Assembly (NCBI GenBank): GCA_024278595.1
Contig: JAJRSW010000011.1
Span: forward strand, 1 to 64,000
Source: Fidelibacterota bacterium
Lineage (GTDB): Bacteria > Fidelibacterota > UBA8477 > JABMPR01
Direction: 5' to 3'
Length of the DNA stretch: 64,000 nt
Of this stretch, positions 1 to 8,812 are shown piece after piece. Position 1 is the first letter of the stretch. The number at the start of each line of letters is the position of its first letter. The notes beneath the pieces are model-generated. The model did not search any database, was not told the DNA's origin, and worked only from the letters and a program-made list of their open reading frames with translations. The position numbers and the translations under genes are program-made.

Positions 1-304
1 CCGAATCTGTTTCCACATCCAGCTTGATCTCTTCGACCTGCAGCACCTGGACATTTTCCGGGGGCACTCGACGATTCAGAAGGGTTAGCATCTGCTCCGA
101 AAGATCCGCTGCAATCACCATACCTGCCTCCCCCATGGCCATGGCCGCTGGAAAAGTGAAGAAGCCATTGCCACAGCCCAGATCCAATATTGTGCTTCCC
201 GGTGGGGACCCCAGTCGCTGGAGCAGCACCTCGGGTTTTATTTCTTGATAACGTTCGGCTGCGATCAATTTACCAGCCCGTTCGGGATTAAATTTATGTG
301 ACAT
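1..304 (-). CDS. Class I SAM-dependent methyltransferase, N-terminal part (runs off left edge)
   Basis: This reading frame is not in the ORF track because it has no stop inside the window. Read from the ATG at 304 it gives about 101 residues. Motif I of class I methyltransferases, DLGCGNG, lies at residues 41-47 and is followed by an acidic strand end (VIAADLS), the usual SAM-binding layout. It is probably a small UbiE/Methyltransf_11-type enzyme; the substrate cannot be told. Its start overlaps the end of the upstream aminotransferase gene by 11 bases, so the two were probably one transcription unit. The C-terminal part lies outside the window. Confidence 0.85.
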   Translation of the reverse strand, partial: MSHKFNPERAGKLIAAERYQEIKPEVLLQRLGSPPGSTILDLGCGNGFFTFPAAMAMGEAGMVIAADLSEQMLTLLNRRVPPENVQVLQVEEIKLDVETDS

Positions 305-1133
305 CTGTTGCTCCTGACTCAAAGAGTTGTTGAAGATCTTTTTGTAAGATCTGGCTATATTTATAGTGCGCTTCGAAACCCTCCCAGGTTACCGGAAGAA
401 CACCAACACCGGTGCTTGAAATAAAAGCTTCATCCATTGTATTGACATCATCCTTAAGAATCAAACTCTCTCGCACCTGCAGTCCACGCCGCCGGGCCAG
501 TTCCATGATGGTATCCCGAATGACGCCTGGCAATACGCCTAATTCAACCGCAGGTGTTAACAGCTCATCATCCTTAACAAAAAAGATGTTTCTGATAGCG
601 CATTATGTGACATAGCCGTTGCGGTTAACAAAAACCGGTTCATAGGCACCTGCATTTTGAGCATCCTTCTTCGCCAGCATGTTGCCCAGATAATTACCGG
701 ACTTGATCGCCGGGTGAAAGCGCAGGATAGGGTAGTTTTTTTCCTCAACAAAAATAACACGCACTGGCCACTCTGGTGGCTGGCTGATATTCCGTCCTGA
801 AAGATAGACGGCTGGTTCTGCTTTGGAGTTCCAGGGCGAACCGGTACTGACACCCCGGGTGATCATGATGCGAACCAGGGCATTGTCCACCCTATTTTTT
901 CTGATGAAGGTCTCTAATAAAGAGGGTAGGCTGTTCAATATTGACTGGGCTCCCATACGGATCGTATGCATTCCGCTGCGCATACGTTCCAGATGTTTTT
1001 CCAGCCGGAAGGGCTGGGCTTGGTTGATCCGAATTGTCTCGAACAGGCTATCACCATAGAGAAAGCCCTGGTCATTAAAGGGAATAACAGCCTGATCTGC
1101 CTCAACCCAGGACCCATTCGCGTAGATCAACAT
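294..1133 (-). pseudogene. Class IV PLP aminotransferase interrupted by an in-frame TAA (D-amino-acid aminotransferase / aminodeoxychorismate lyase type)
   Basis: The frame from 1133 to 294 would encode about 279 residues, normal for fold-type IV aminotransferases (PabC, DAT, IlvE relatives). The PLP lysine is visible in IKSGNYL at residue 144. A single TAA at 603-605 takes the place of codon 177, and the same frame then continues with family-like sequence (CAIRNIFFV, then LPGVIRD) to the normal end. The lost codon matches the conserved Glu in 'VTE..xxNIF', which contacts the PLP ring nitrogen. GAA to TAA is one base change. As read, translation gives a 176-residue product lacking the second half of the cofactor site. 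It may be a pseudogene, a strain polymorphism or a sequence error. Substrate class is uncertain. Confidence 0.85.
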
Positions 1134-1280
1134 ATCGCACTCAATTTCATGCCTCTAGAATAGCATGATTTAGGCTTGTCACAAAAGAGAATGATGGGGG
1201 GGAACTAAGAATGCATCAGGCGGACGGCTGCCCTGGCAGAGACTCATTAAGCTGGTTGCAAACTGCCTGAATTATCAGCT

Positions 1281-1308
1281 GGAAACAACAAAGGGCCCGA
1301 AGGCCCTT
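1281..1308 (-). terminator. Probable rho-independent terminator of the beta-repeat lipoprotein gene
   Basis: A 7-bp GC-rich stem (AAGGGCC/GGCCCTT, 4-base loop) lies about 30 bases after the stop at 1338. On the minus strand it is followed by a T-rich tract (TTTGTTGTTT). Confidence 0.7.
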
Positions 1309-1337
1309 CATTGTATGACACCCACTTTGGGGGTCTG

Positions 1338-2036
1338 TTACTTGCGGACAACCCGTGCATTAATGATATCTCCCAGGACTTCGCCACCGCCTGAAAGCAC
1401 CACTGTTACATTAGGTTCGTCGCCCTTAACTTCAATATATCCATTTATTTTTGAGCCGGAATCCACCGTAATGACCAACTCTTTGTACTCTTTCCAGGGG
1501 CGTTTTTGGGAATGTCGATCAACAATAATATTGCCCTTAACCACACTTTCATTCAGCAGATCAATATCTCCGTTAACGGTTTGGATATTGCCACCTATGG
1601 TAGTTTGTTCAGCTATCATGTCACCATTAACCGTTTCCATATCACCAACGATCCGGGCAAATATATTACTCTTAATGGAGCCATTAACAGTACTGACATC
1701 ACCAGCGACCTGAACTTCGCTTCCCAGATGGATCGAGCCATTAACGCAAGAGACCTCTGCGACATTTGAGTTCCGATCCAGATGGATGCTGCCATTTACG
1801 CAGGAAACCTCTCCCACCTGGGAATTTTCCCCGATGGTGATCTTACCATTTACCGTAGAACAGTCACCATCAACAACAACCTTATTACCCACTGTGATCG
1901 ATCCATTTACCGTACGCAAACCATTCGTTCGATGCTCGCCATCACTGACAAAAATACTTTTATTGATCCCTGTATCTGAAGAGACACCACATGCTAAAAC
2001 CATAAAAGCCATAACGGCTAATAATGAATATTTCAT
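1338..2036 (-). CDS. Lipoprotein with repeated TVNGSI beta-helix-like units (bactofilin/DUF4097-like)
   Basis: I chose the ATG at 2036 over the longer ORF start because it begins a classical lipoprotein signal (MKYSLLAVMAFMVLAC, lipobox Cys16) and has AAGGA about 10 bases upstream. The 232-residue product is probably anchored in the inner or outer membrane and faces the periplasm. Its body is a run of short units of about 18-22 residues that repeat 'TVNGSI/CVNGSI/TVNGDI', at least seven times. This suggests a right-handed beta-helix or polymer-forming surface, as in bactofilin-like and DUF4097-like proteins. There is no catalytic motif. A terminator follows it and a gap of about 200 bases separates it from the racemase gene, so it looks monocistronic. 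Confidence 0.82.
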   Translation of the reverse strand: MKYSLLAVMAFMVLACGVSSDTGINKSIFVSDGEHRTNGLRTVNGSITVGNKVVVDGDCSTVNGKITIGENSQVGEVSCVNGSIHLDRNSNVAEVSCVNGSIHLGSEVQVAGDVSTVNGSIKSNIFARIVGDMETVNGDMIAEQTTIGGNIQTVNGDIDLLNESVVKGNIIVDRHSQKRPWKEYKELVITVDSGSKINGYIEVKGDEPNVTVVLSGGGEVLGDIINARVVRK

Positions 2037-2245
2037 ACTTTTTAATTCCTTGATCACTGATATTCCATTAATCATGCTCAGTCTGCTCACACAAGTGCTG
2101 TGCCAGACCCGATGAATAGGTTTGCAAATATCTGTTAGTATTGTATATATCACTTGCTTTTAACTGTTCTAACTCACCTTGAATTCTAGGCAGGATCATC
2201 ATATTGATATGTTGACATATCAGCATGATATGGTTGGGAGCGGGT

Positions 2246-3136
2246 TTATTTGACTTGAGGAATAGATTCAAAGAGATCAGGTACAACTTCATGATCCAAC
2301 AAAGCAGCCATGGTCAAAGGTGCGGCGCTTTGCAGATAGTCCTGTATGGAGTTGACCTCCACCTGCGGGATATGATAACGGCTGATAAACCTAATTCCCA
2401 GCTCCCTTACCGGATCACTATCCTGGCTAAGGAAATCCTGTAAAAGTTGTTGAACCAGGAGCTCATTGGGATTCAATATCCTGGCCTCGATTCCTCGCTC
2501 GTTAAAACACTCATGGAACACCTGGGATTGATAACCATAGTGGGTACACCCCAGAAAAACATAAACTGAATCAGGTTGATACCCAATCTGCTCTAATGCT
2601 TCCGTCATATAAGTATTTAAAAGCTGCTTGCAATCCGCGCCACTTGAATCATTTGAAATAGCATGAGCCAGACCGGGACAGGCTTGAGAAACAATGCTTG
2701 ATGAGAGGGCTTTGATCGATCTGGGATAAGTGTCTGCCTCCACTGTGGTCTCTGTGGCAAAGATGATCAACTTGTGATCCGGCTTATGCTTAAGGGCCGT
2801 ATTGCACAGGGTCACTCCAGCCCCAACAATACCCCGGACCTTTACCAGATCGTGGCTGGCAAATTCAGTGTCACCATAGATCACACTCAAGGTATTGCAG
2901 GCGATGGCTATCTCATCAGGAGCATAGCGTGCATAGGATGCGAACAGAAAACGGTCAAACAGGGCCATCCGCTCTTGCTGGGTTTTAAGCGAGTTGTAAC
3001 CGATCCGGTCATCTGGAGTAGCATTGATATACAGTAATTCGATTTCAGTGCCTGTTGCGCGGGTAACAAGTTCCTGCTCCAGCCCGGCACAGACTGATAA
3101 GCCTCCCAAACCCGAATCTGTGATCATCATTCGCAC
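2246..3136 (-). CDS. murI: Glutamate racemase-like protein (Asp/Glu racemase superfamily)
   Basis: The 296-residue length fits glutamate racemase, which makes D-glutamate for peptidoglycan in the cytoplasm. The N-terminal DSGLGGLSV (residues 7-15) and the two catalytic cysteines, in ACNT (Cys80) and GCTHY (Cys197), are all present. After the second Cys the usual 'PLL' is replaced by 'GYQ', so substrate preference could differ from standard MurI. The GTG at 3136 is favoured because AGGG lies about nine bases upstream; an ATG two codons later is the alternative. The gene follows a small doubtful ORF and the sensor kinase gene, all on the minus strand. Confidence 0.85.
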   Translation of the reverse strand: MRMMITDSGLGGLSVCAGLEQELVTRATGTEIELLYINATPDDRIGYNSLKTQQERMALFDRFLFASYARYAPDEIAIACNTLSVIYGDTEFASHDLVKVRGIVGAGVTLCNTALKHKPDHKLIIFATETTVEADTYPRSIKALSSSIVSQACPGLAHAISNDSSGADCKQLLNTYMTEALEQIGYQPDSVYVFLGCTHYGYQSQVFHECFNERGIEARILNPNELLVQQLLQDFLSQDSDPVRELGIRFISRYHIPQVEVNSIQDYLQSAAPLTMAALLDHEVVPDLFESIPQVK

Positions 3137-3142
3137 TGCTGG

Positions 3143-3346
3143 TCATCCCTGGTCATACGTGCCTGTTAATAGATCCTGTAGAACAGGCAGGTGAGTCATT
3201 CTCAATTGCAGGAGCTCCATTGCCGGGATCTCATCGGTGATAATGGAAATTTGCTGTTCAGCGCACCATGACCAAAGTTTCCGGTGGCGCGCTAAGCGGC
3301 TCAATGACTTGCAGGTCAACACCCAGCCTGCTTTTTCCGAATACAC
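3143..3346 (-). CDS. Doubtful small ORF between sensor kinase and racemase genes
   Basis: This is a 67-codon open frame with a GTG start that ends seven bases before the racemase start, on the same strand and in the same frame. AGGAG lies about 18 bases upstream of the GTG, which is too far to be convincing. I recognise no domain, signal peptide or membrane segment. It fills a gap of about 270 bases in an otherwise compact region, which is the main reason to list it. It could equally be non-coding spacer. Confidence 0.3.
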   Translation of the reverse strand: MYSEKAGWVLTCKSLSRLARHRKLWSWCAEQQISIITDEIPAMELLQLRMTHLPVLQDLLTGTYDQG

Positions 3347-3412
3347 AAGAATGGTGGTGCAGTGCTCCTGTCTCAGAGAGTGAAAATGTCATTTATGAAC
3401 TACTGAAAATGA

Positions 3413-5599
3413 TCAAGCTTGGTTAGCAACCGCTTCAGTTGATCTATCCGGGGTAGCTTCCAGACTTTCGCAGGGTAGCAGAAAATAGAAGATACTACCG
3501 CCTGCATCGCCATCTCGGTAACCCACCTCGCCGCCATGCTCTTCGATGATCATGCGGGATACAGCCAGACCTAAACCGGTTCCAATACTGGCCTTGGATT
3601 TTCCTGATTCAAACTGGGCATACTTGTCAAATATAATCGACTGTTGATCTGCTTCAATCCCAGGACCATTATCTGTCACGCTAAAATAGAGATATGAAAG
3701 ATCCTGCTTTTGATGTTCATACATATGCACTTCGATGCTGGATCCCTCCGGAGTATGCTGGATGGCATTGCTGATAAAATTAGTGATGACCTGTTCAATT
3801 TTTCGACCATCACAGTAGCACCAGGGTAAACCATCAGCTATATCCTGATCGATTGCCGTATCCCGCTGACTGGCTACTGGCTGCAGCATCTGTATCGAGG
3901 ATGAAATGATCGGCTTTAAGGCAGTCTTGGATTTGCTTAAGATCATCTTGCCTGCTTCAAATTTTGAGAGATCCAGCATTTCATTTACCAGTTGGAGCAT
4001 TTTCTGGCTGGTTTCGCGAATGGTGATGGCGATCTCGCGAATACGATCGAAGGGTTTTTCACCCATTTTTAATAGTTCTGCAAAGCCAAAAACAGATGTG
4101 AGAGGACTGCGGAGATCATGCACCAGCATGGCAATAAAATCTGCTTTTATCCGGAGGATCTGCTCCATTTTCTCCTGTTCAGTATTGCGTAACAAGCGGT
4201 TTCGATAAAAGATAAAGGTTATCACCACCAGCATAAGCACGATTGAAAACGCCAGGACGATCCACATATCGGTGAATTGCTGTTTGAATTCCAATTCCTT
4301 GATCAAGGCCTCGGCCCTGAGATCATCCAATTCACTTTCACGCTTGTCGAGCTCATACCGAACTTCCAACTCGGCAGTTCTGCGGTTACTCTGCTGACGA
4401 TTCAATTCATCTCTGGTCGTTAACAGGGCTTTTTGATATAACAGTGCTTTATCCAATTGACCAAACTGCGAGTAGGTCTCTGTAAGCAGCAGATTTGCCC
4501 GTTGGATGGTAAGTAGATCGTTTACAGTTTGAGCAATAGTTAAACCTGAGACCATGGCTTTGACAGCCCTGTTCTGGTAGCCATTCTGGGCGAATAATTC
4601 GCCTATTTGCAGCCAGATTTCAGCCGAAATGGAAATTTCACCCGCCTGTTCAGCCAGTTTCTGTCCTTCTTGATAATACTTGAGTGCTTCGGGGGTATCA
4701 CCGGCCTCTTGAAAGATCCTGCCCATATCGCTTAAGGCCAGAGCAATCTCACCTTGCCCACCATATCTGCGCTTCAACTCCAACGCATCAAGAAAATACT
4801 TCTGCGCTGTGTTAAGTTGAAATTGATGATAGTACAATTCACCCAAACTGGTGTAAAGTTCAGCCAGTAATTGTGATGACGAATGCTCATCAGCCAGTAG
4901 GACAGCACGCTCCAAATGATCTTTTGCTTCATCAAACCTGCGCAAGGTCATGAGCGTTTGAGCAAGCTGATTTTCGGCGGTTAGAATACCCACATAGTTG
5001 TTAATTTTTTTATTGATCGCCAAGGCCCTTTCAAAAAAGCGCCGCGCTTTTTCTGACTGTCCCCAATGGGTAAATATTTCACCGATGGCCAATACCGTTT
5101 TGGCTACTTCCGCATCTGATTCAATATCCTCAAATATCATGAGGGATCTCAGAAAATAGTCCAGGCTCTGATCGCTTTGGTTCAAGTAACTATAAGTCGT
5201 TCCAATTGTCCTCAAGGTGGTAGCGATACCGCCCACATCTGATATCAATTCGAATTCACTGAGCGCCAAAGTTGCATGGTCCAGCGCGTTTCGATAGTCC
5301 TGGATATGGTTATAGTAACGCGTCAGGTTAATGTGGGCACCGGCCATCCCATATTTATCATGAAGGGATGTAGAAAGATCCAGTGCCAGATTTGCATAGC
5401 GCTGACTTTTATCCCACTCGGTACCAGCGTGAGCTTTTGACAACCGATTAAGCAGGTCAACCGTCTCACCTTCAGTGGTGCTGCGCAGGCGTTGCTTTAA
5501 AGATTCAACATCTTCAGCCTGTTGTGGAAAAACCCCTGATATCCCCAGCAAGATCAAACTTAACACGATTATCGATCTAAACCGCCCTGTAAGGTTCAT
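3413..5599 (-). CDS. TPR-containing membrane sensor histidine kinase
   Basis: The 728-residue protein has an N-terminal signal peptide (about 1-25), then about eight TPR-like helical repeats (about 60-400) predicted to lie in the periplasm. A coiled stretch (400-440) and one membrane helix (445-465) follow. The cytoplasmic part holds a HisKA dimerisation domain with the phospho-acceptor His494 in VHDLRSPL. The HATPase_c domain shows an N-box (about 605-615), DNGPGIE (about 643) and GTGLGLA (about 673). This is the architecture of periplasmic TPR hybrid-type kinases common in Bacteroidota. No receiver domain is present and no response-regulator gene lies nearby. The ATG at 5599 has GGTGGA upstream. 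Confidence 0.95.
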   Translation of the reverse strand: MNLTGRFRSIIVLSLILLGISGVFPQQAEDVESLKQRLRSTTEGETVDLLNRLSKAHAGTEWDKSQRYANLALDLSTSLHDKYGMAGAHINLTRYYNHIQDYRNALDHATLALSEFELISDVGGIATTLRTIGTTYSYLNQSDQSLDYFLRSLMIFEDIESDAEVAKTVLAIGEIFTHWGQSEKARRFFERALAINKKINNYVGILTAENQLAQTLMTLRRFDEAKDHLERAVLLADEHSSSQLLAELYTSLGELYYHQFQLNTAQKYFLDALELKRRYGGQGEIALALSDMGRIFQEAGDTPEALKYYQEGQKLAEQAGEISISAEIWLQIGELFAQNGYQNRAVKAMVSGLTIAQTVNDLLTIQRANLLLTETYSQFGQLDKALLYQKALLTTRDELNRQQSNRRTAELEVRYELDKRESELDDLRAEALIKELEFKQQFTDMWIVLAFSIVLMLVVITFIFYRNRLLRNTEQEKMEQILRIKADFIAMLVHDLRSPLTSVFGFAELLKMGEKPFDRIREIAITIRETSQKMLQLVNEMLDLSKFEAGKMILSKSKTALKPIISSSIQMLQPVASQRDTAIDQDIADGLPWCYCDGRKIEQVITNFISNAIQHTPEGSSIEVHMYEHQKQDLSYLYFSVTDNGPGIEADQQSIIFDKYAQFESGKSKASIGTGLGLAVSRMIIEEHGGEVGYRDGDAGGSIFYFLLPCESLEATPDRSTEAVANQA

Positions 5600-5986
5600 G
5601 AATTATCCACCATATTTTAGCTTAGGTTTTATCAAGCCTAACGCATGTTTTGTCTCGACTGGAACAGCTTCAATCTAGATAAATTATTAGTGAGCATCGA
5701 ATTGTAGCTATTATTTTATTTTCGCCTCCGAGACAGTCTAAAATGTAACTCAAAAAGAGACCCTTGCCAGTAAATACCAACTGTTTATAATGGCTCAATC
5801 CAGTTGGGACTCCTCCTGATGAAGGCGGGAAAATAATCGGAGATCAACATCCGGGACGAGCCATTAATGATTCATGCAGCTTGGATCACGAACCTCCGCA
5901 GTCAGATCAATACATTTTAAGGATAACATCCCGTAAACCAGCAATTGATTTGGAAACAATTGACCCATGTATATATTTATGTACTT
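5600..5986. other. Intergenic region between divergent kinase and DUF4835 genes
   Basis: About 390 bases with no supported gene. It must hold promoters for both flanking divergent genes, but I see no clear -35/-10 pair, operator or strong hairpin. The track ORF at 5475-5678 is antisense to the kinase start and looks like a shadow. Confidence 0.5.
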
Positions 5987-6817
5987 ATGCTAAAAATCAT
6001 TTACTTAATGCTCTTTTGGACGTTCAGCTTGTGTGCGCAGGGAATTGTCGCGGAGATTAAACTGGAAACGAAAAACCTGGATGATATCCAGCGACAGGCC
6101 GTGGCACAACTGGCTGAAGATATTGATTATTATATTGAGAACACACAGTGGACCTTTGATGAGCTGCCGACTGATTTCACCATTCAAGCCACCATTTATT
6201 TAGACACCTATACTGAATCCGGTTACCAGAAGATATATACTGGAAAGGCTTTCTGGGGGAATGGTGATGATCAAAAATATTTTGACAAGAGTTGGCAGTT
6301 TGCCTTTAATCAAGGTGATGCCCTGATTCACTCCAGGTCCTTTCATGCCCTATCCTCTTTTCTGGATTACTGGGTGTTGACCATTTTAGGTAGTGATCTG
6401 GATACCTGGAATCAATTTGGTGGGAGTCAGCTTTACACAGAAGCCCGCCAGGTTGCCCGTAATGGGATTAGCGACTCGTTTTCCCTGGGCTGGAAAGAAC
6501 GGCTTGAAGACATTGAAAAATTAAGTCGAAACCAGGATTTCCGGAAAATGAAATTCGCCTATTATGAAGCCATCGACCAATGGGATAACGGCCAGAAGAA
6601 AGCTGCCATCAAAACACTTGATGATTTTATCAGCAACTTAGAGGCCAGTATAAAACGCCAGGATTCCCGGATATTCACTCAGAATTTCCTCAACGCAAAA
6701 TATCAGGAACTAGGTGATTTTATCTGGGAAGTGGGTGATCTCGGCCTGCTCCAGCGTTTGATGAGGGTGGATGAAGACCACCGCGATCATTATAATGATA
6801 TTCTGGCTGACTGGTAG
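5987..6817 (+). CDS. Secreted DUF4835 (PorD-like) family protein
   Basis: I prefer the ATG at 5987 to the TTG at 5945 because it begins directly with a signal peptide (MLKIIYLMLF..., predicted cut after LCA, leaving Gln at +1). The 276-residue product resembles DUF4835: an early 'INNTKWT'-like segment (IENTQWT), a central 'D.DT....G' block (GSDLDTWNQFGGS), and a C-terminal helical region. Some annotation systems label this family PorD and link it loosely to type IX secretion, but a direct role is not established here. It probably acts in the periplasm. No good ribosome-binding site precedes either start. Confidence 0.75.
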   Translation: MLKIIYLMLFWTFSLCAQGIVAEIKLETKNLDDIQRQAVAQLAEDIDYYIENTQWTFDELPTDFTIQATIYLDTYTESGYQKIYTGKAFWGNGDDQKYFDKSWQFAFNQGDALIHSRSFHALSSFLDYWVLTILGSDLDTWNQFGGSQLYTEARQVARNGISDSFSLGWKERLEDIEKLSRNQDFRKMKFAYYEAIDQWDNGQKKAAIKTLDDFISNLEASIKRQDSRIFTQNFLNAKYQELGDFIWEVGDLGLLQRLMRVDEDHRDHYNDILADW

Positions 6818-6857
6818 GGGTGCTGATCCGCTCAATATCACCGCCTAAGCTCAAGCA

Positions 6858-7370
6858 ATGTTCATACTCACAACCCCCCGATTAACGCTGCGCCAGATCG
6901 TTCTTCACGATGCAGAATTCATGCTCAGGCTATTACGGTCACCCGGCTGGTTAAACCATATTGGTGATCGTAATGTTCATTCTATTGCTGATGCTGAATC
7001 ATACTTGAGCACGAAAGTGATCCCCAATTACGAAAAATTCGGCTTTGGGTTTTACCTGATGGAAACTCGGGACAAAGGTACGCAGGTGGGAATTTGTGGC
7101 CTGGTACAACGCACAGGACTAGTGGATGCTGATATTGGATATGCCCTGCTTCCGGAGTATGAGGGTCTGGGATATGCCCTCGAAGCAGCCCGGGCAACCC
7201 TGGAATATGGCTATCAAGTTCACCAACTTGAACGGATCGTGGCTATCACTAGCGAAAACAACCAGCGTTCAACTTCTCTCCTGAAGAAATTGGGAATGAA
7301 CTATGAAAAAATGATTAAGTTGCCCGACGATGAGGAATCGTTAATGCTGTTTAGTCATGAAATAAAATAG
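6858..7370 (+). CDS. GNAT-family N-acetyltransferase (RimJ/RimL type)
   Basis: The 170-residue protein has the RimJ/RimL-like opening 'TPRLTLRQI', a central 'DIGYALLPEYEGLGYALEA' acetyl-CoA-binding region (the Q/RxxGxG/A-like loop is seen as EGLGYA) and the closing 'N..S..LLKKLGM' block. It should transfer an acetyl group from acetyl-CoA to an amine in the cytoplasm; the substrate is unknown. It lies 40 bases after the DUF4835 gene and 14 bases before the DUF1460-like gene, so it may share their transcript. Confidence 0.88.
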   Translation: MFILTTPRLTLRQIVLHDAEFMLRLLRSPGWLNHIGDRNVHSIADAESYLSTKVIPNYEKFGFGFYLMETRDKGTQVGICGLVQRTGLVDADIGYALLPEYEGLGYALEAARATLEYGYQVHQLERIVAITSENNQRSTSLLKKLGMNYEKMIKLPDDEESLMLFSHEIK

Positions 7371-7383
7371 CCTAAGGGTCACC

Positions 7384-8229
7384 ATGAAAATTATCAGTCA
7401 AATACTGCTTCTAAGTTTATTATTTAATATCTTGAGCTGTAATGAGGTTCAAACCGATGACGCATGGGTGGCTGGCCTGCCCCAACCCTGGCAACTCACC
7501 CAGGCACAAATGGATGAAATGTTACCTCGCTTTCAGCACCGTTTCCCCGATTTTCAAACGCGGCTGAAATATTTTGCCCTCTGGCGAGTGGGGACACCTT
7601 ATGAGATCTTTAAACTTGGCGAGGGCGTGGAACCCGATCCTGATCCGATTATTCGCTATGATGTGTCGGATTGCACCGGTCATAATCTCACATCCCTGGC
7701 TGCGGCAAAAAGCAATAACTGGGCTGAAGCCTTGGCAAATATGATAGCTATTCATTACAAAGCCGATTCAACGGGAACCAAGGAGCCCAGTTATAATTCA
7801 CGTTGGCATTATACCGTTGATCGTATCACAAAAAATCCATACACCGTAGATATTACTCAGACTTTATTACCCCTCTCCGATCTGGATTCCGTCAATATCA
7901 CACTCAATCGAAAAGCTGATGGCGAAGAATTCCTGGATCTGAACTGGCAGCGGAACATGACGGCTTATTTCATTCCCAACGATCAGATCACAGCAGATCT
8001 TTTGGCCAAATTACCGGCCCTCGTGGGTGTCACTTTTGTGAAACCAAAGTATTTTAAAATGGGCATTGTCATGGGGCACGAAGGGATGATCATTGACGGT
8101 AAATATCTGGTCCACGCTTCTCAGAGTGCTGGTGAAACGGTCAAACTGGATTTTCTCAAATATTATTTCCCTGAAGACGGTGCTTTTTTTGGCGGAATCA
8201 TGATCTTTGAATTCAGGGAAAATGCTTAG
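7384..8229 (+). CDS. DUF1460-like lipoprotein (NlpC/P60-superfamily amidase-like)
   Basis: This is a 281-residue lipoprotein (lipobox Cys19 in NILSC). The core resembles DUF1460, 'N-acetylmuramoyl-L-alanine amidase-like' proteins of the papain-like NlpC/P60 superfamily. The candidate nucleophile is Cys97 in DVSDCTGHN. Candidate catalytic histidines are His232 (MGHEGM) and His244 (LVHAS). It would cut cell-wall peptides or amides in the periplasm. The start is supported by AAGGG just upstream. The match is by motif layout only, so a non-peptidase role remains possible. Confidence 0.75.
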   Translation: MKIISQILLLSLLFNILSCNEVQTDDAWVAGLPQPWQLTQAQMDEMLPRFQHRFPDFQTRLKYFALWRVGTPYEIFKLGEGVEPDPDPIIRYDVSDCTGHNLTSLAAAKSNNWAEALANMIAIHYKADSTGTKEPSYNSRWHYTVDRITKNPYTVDITQTLLPLSDLDSVNITLNRKADGEEFLDLNWQRNMTAYFIPNDQITADLLAKLPALVGVTFVKPKYFKMGIVMGHEGMIIDGKYLVHASQSAGETVKLDFLKYYFPEDGAFFGGIMIFEFRENA

Positions 8230-8376
8230 CCTGTCAGCTCACAGAATACCAGGAGCTTGGTCTTCCTGAACAGAGTGAAGGATCTCCTTTTGAGGGTAAA
8301 TAATTATCTGGTGAGTGAGTTCCTGGTGGCTTTGGTTGCTCCTATCACCCAAAAAACCAAGTGAGGAGCACATATA
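8230..8376 (+). other. Spacer holding a 'CCTGAACAGAGTGAAGGATCT'-like short repeat
   Basis: About 8259-8285 matches the family of short intergenic repeats that recurs at 12911-13017, 17284-17331 and 63258-63277. The ribosome-binding site of the next gene (GAGGAG) sits at the 3' end of the spacer. Confidence 0.5.
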
Positions 8377-8775
8377 ATGATCACTAAATCAATCGCCACG
8401 AATAAACACAGTCAATTACTGAATATTACCCGTCTGGTTGAAGAAGCTGTTGATGAGAGCCGTATCAGTTCGGGAGTTGCCACCATCTTCGTTTCTCACA
8501 CCACCGCTGGTATCACCATCAATGAAAATGCTGACCCAGACGTTACCCGAGACATGCTGAACCTGCTTGAGCGGATGGTTCCCTGGAGCGACCCGGACTA
8601 CCGCCATTTCGAAGGAAATACAGCCGCCCACATGAAGGCTTCCATGTTGGGAAATTCAACCCAGGTCATCATTGAAAACGGGCAACTCCAACTGGGTACC
8701 TGGCAGGGTATTTATTTTTGCGAATTTGATGGTCCCCGACAGCGAAAAGTTCTGATCAAGATATTGGGAAATTAG
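8377..8775 (+). CDS. YjbQ/UPF0047 family protein (secondary thiamine-phosphate synthase type)
   Basis: At 132 residues it has the length and signature of the YjbQ family: VSHTTAGITINE, then DVTRDMLNLLERMVP, then HMKASMLGNS, and GTWQGIYFCEFDGPR near the end. E. coli YjbQ has weak thiamine-phosphate synthase activity in vitro, but the true role of the family is not settled. It is cytoplasmic. GAGGAG lies eight bases before the ATG. It is followed by a convergent amidohydrolase gene. Confidence 0.95.
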   Translation: MITKSIATNKHSQLLNITRLVEEAVDESRISSGVATIFVSHTTAGITINENADPDVTRDMLNLLERMVPWSDPDYRHFEGNTAAHMKASMLGNSTQVIIENGQLQLGTWQGIYFCEFDGPRQRKVLIKILGN

Positions 8776-8812
8776 GAAAAATCATTTCCTGGACGAGGAA
8801 CAAAACCTTGAT

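Noticed and set aside
1315-2115. Several plus-strand ORFs opposite the VNGSI lipoprotein
   Set aside because: They are antisense shadows of the repeat units; the minus frame has a signal peptide, RBS and terminator.
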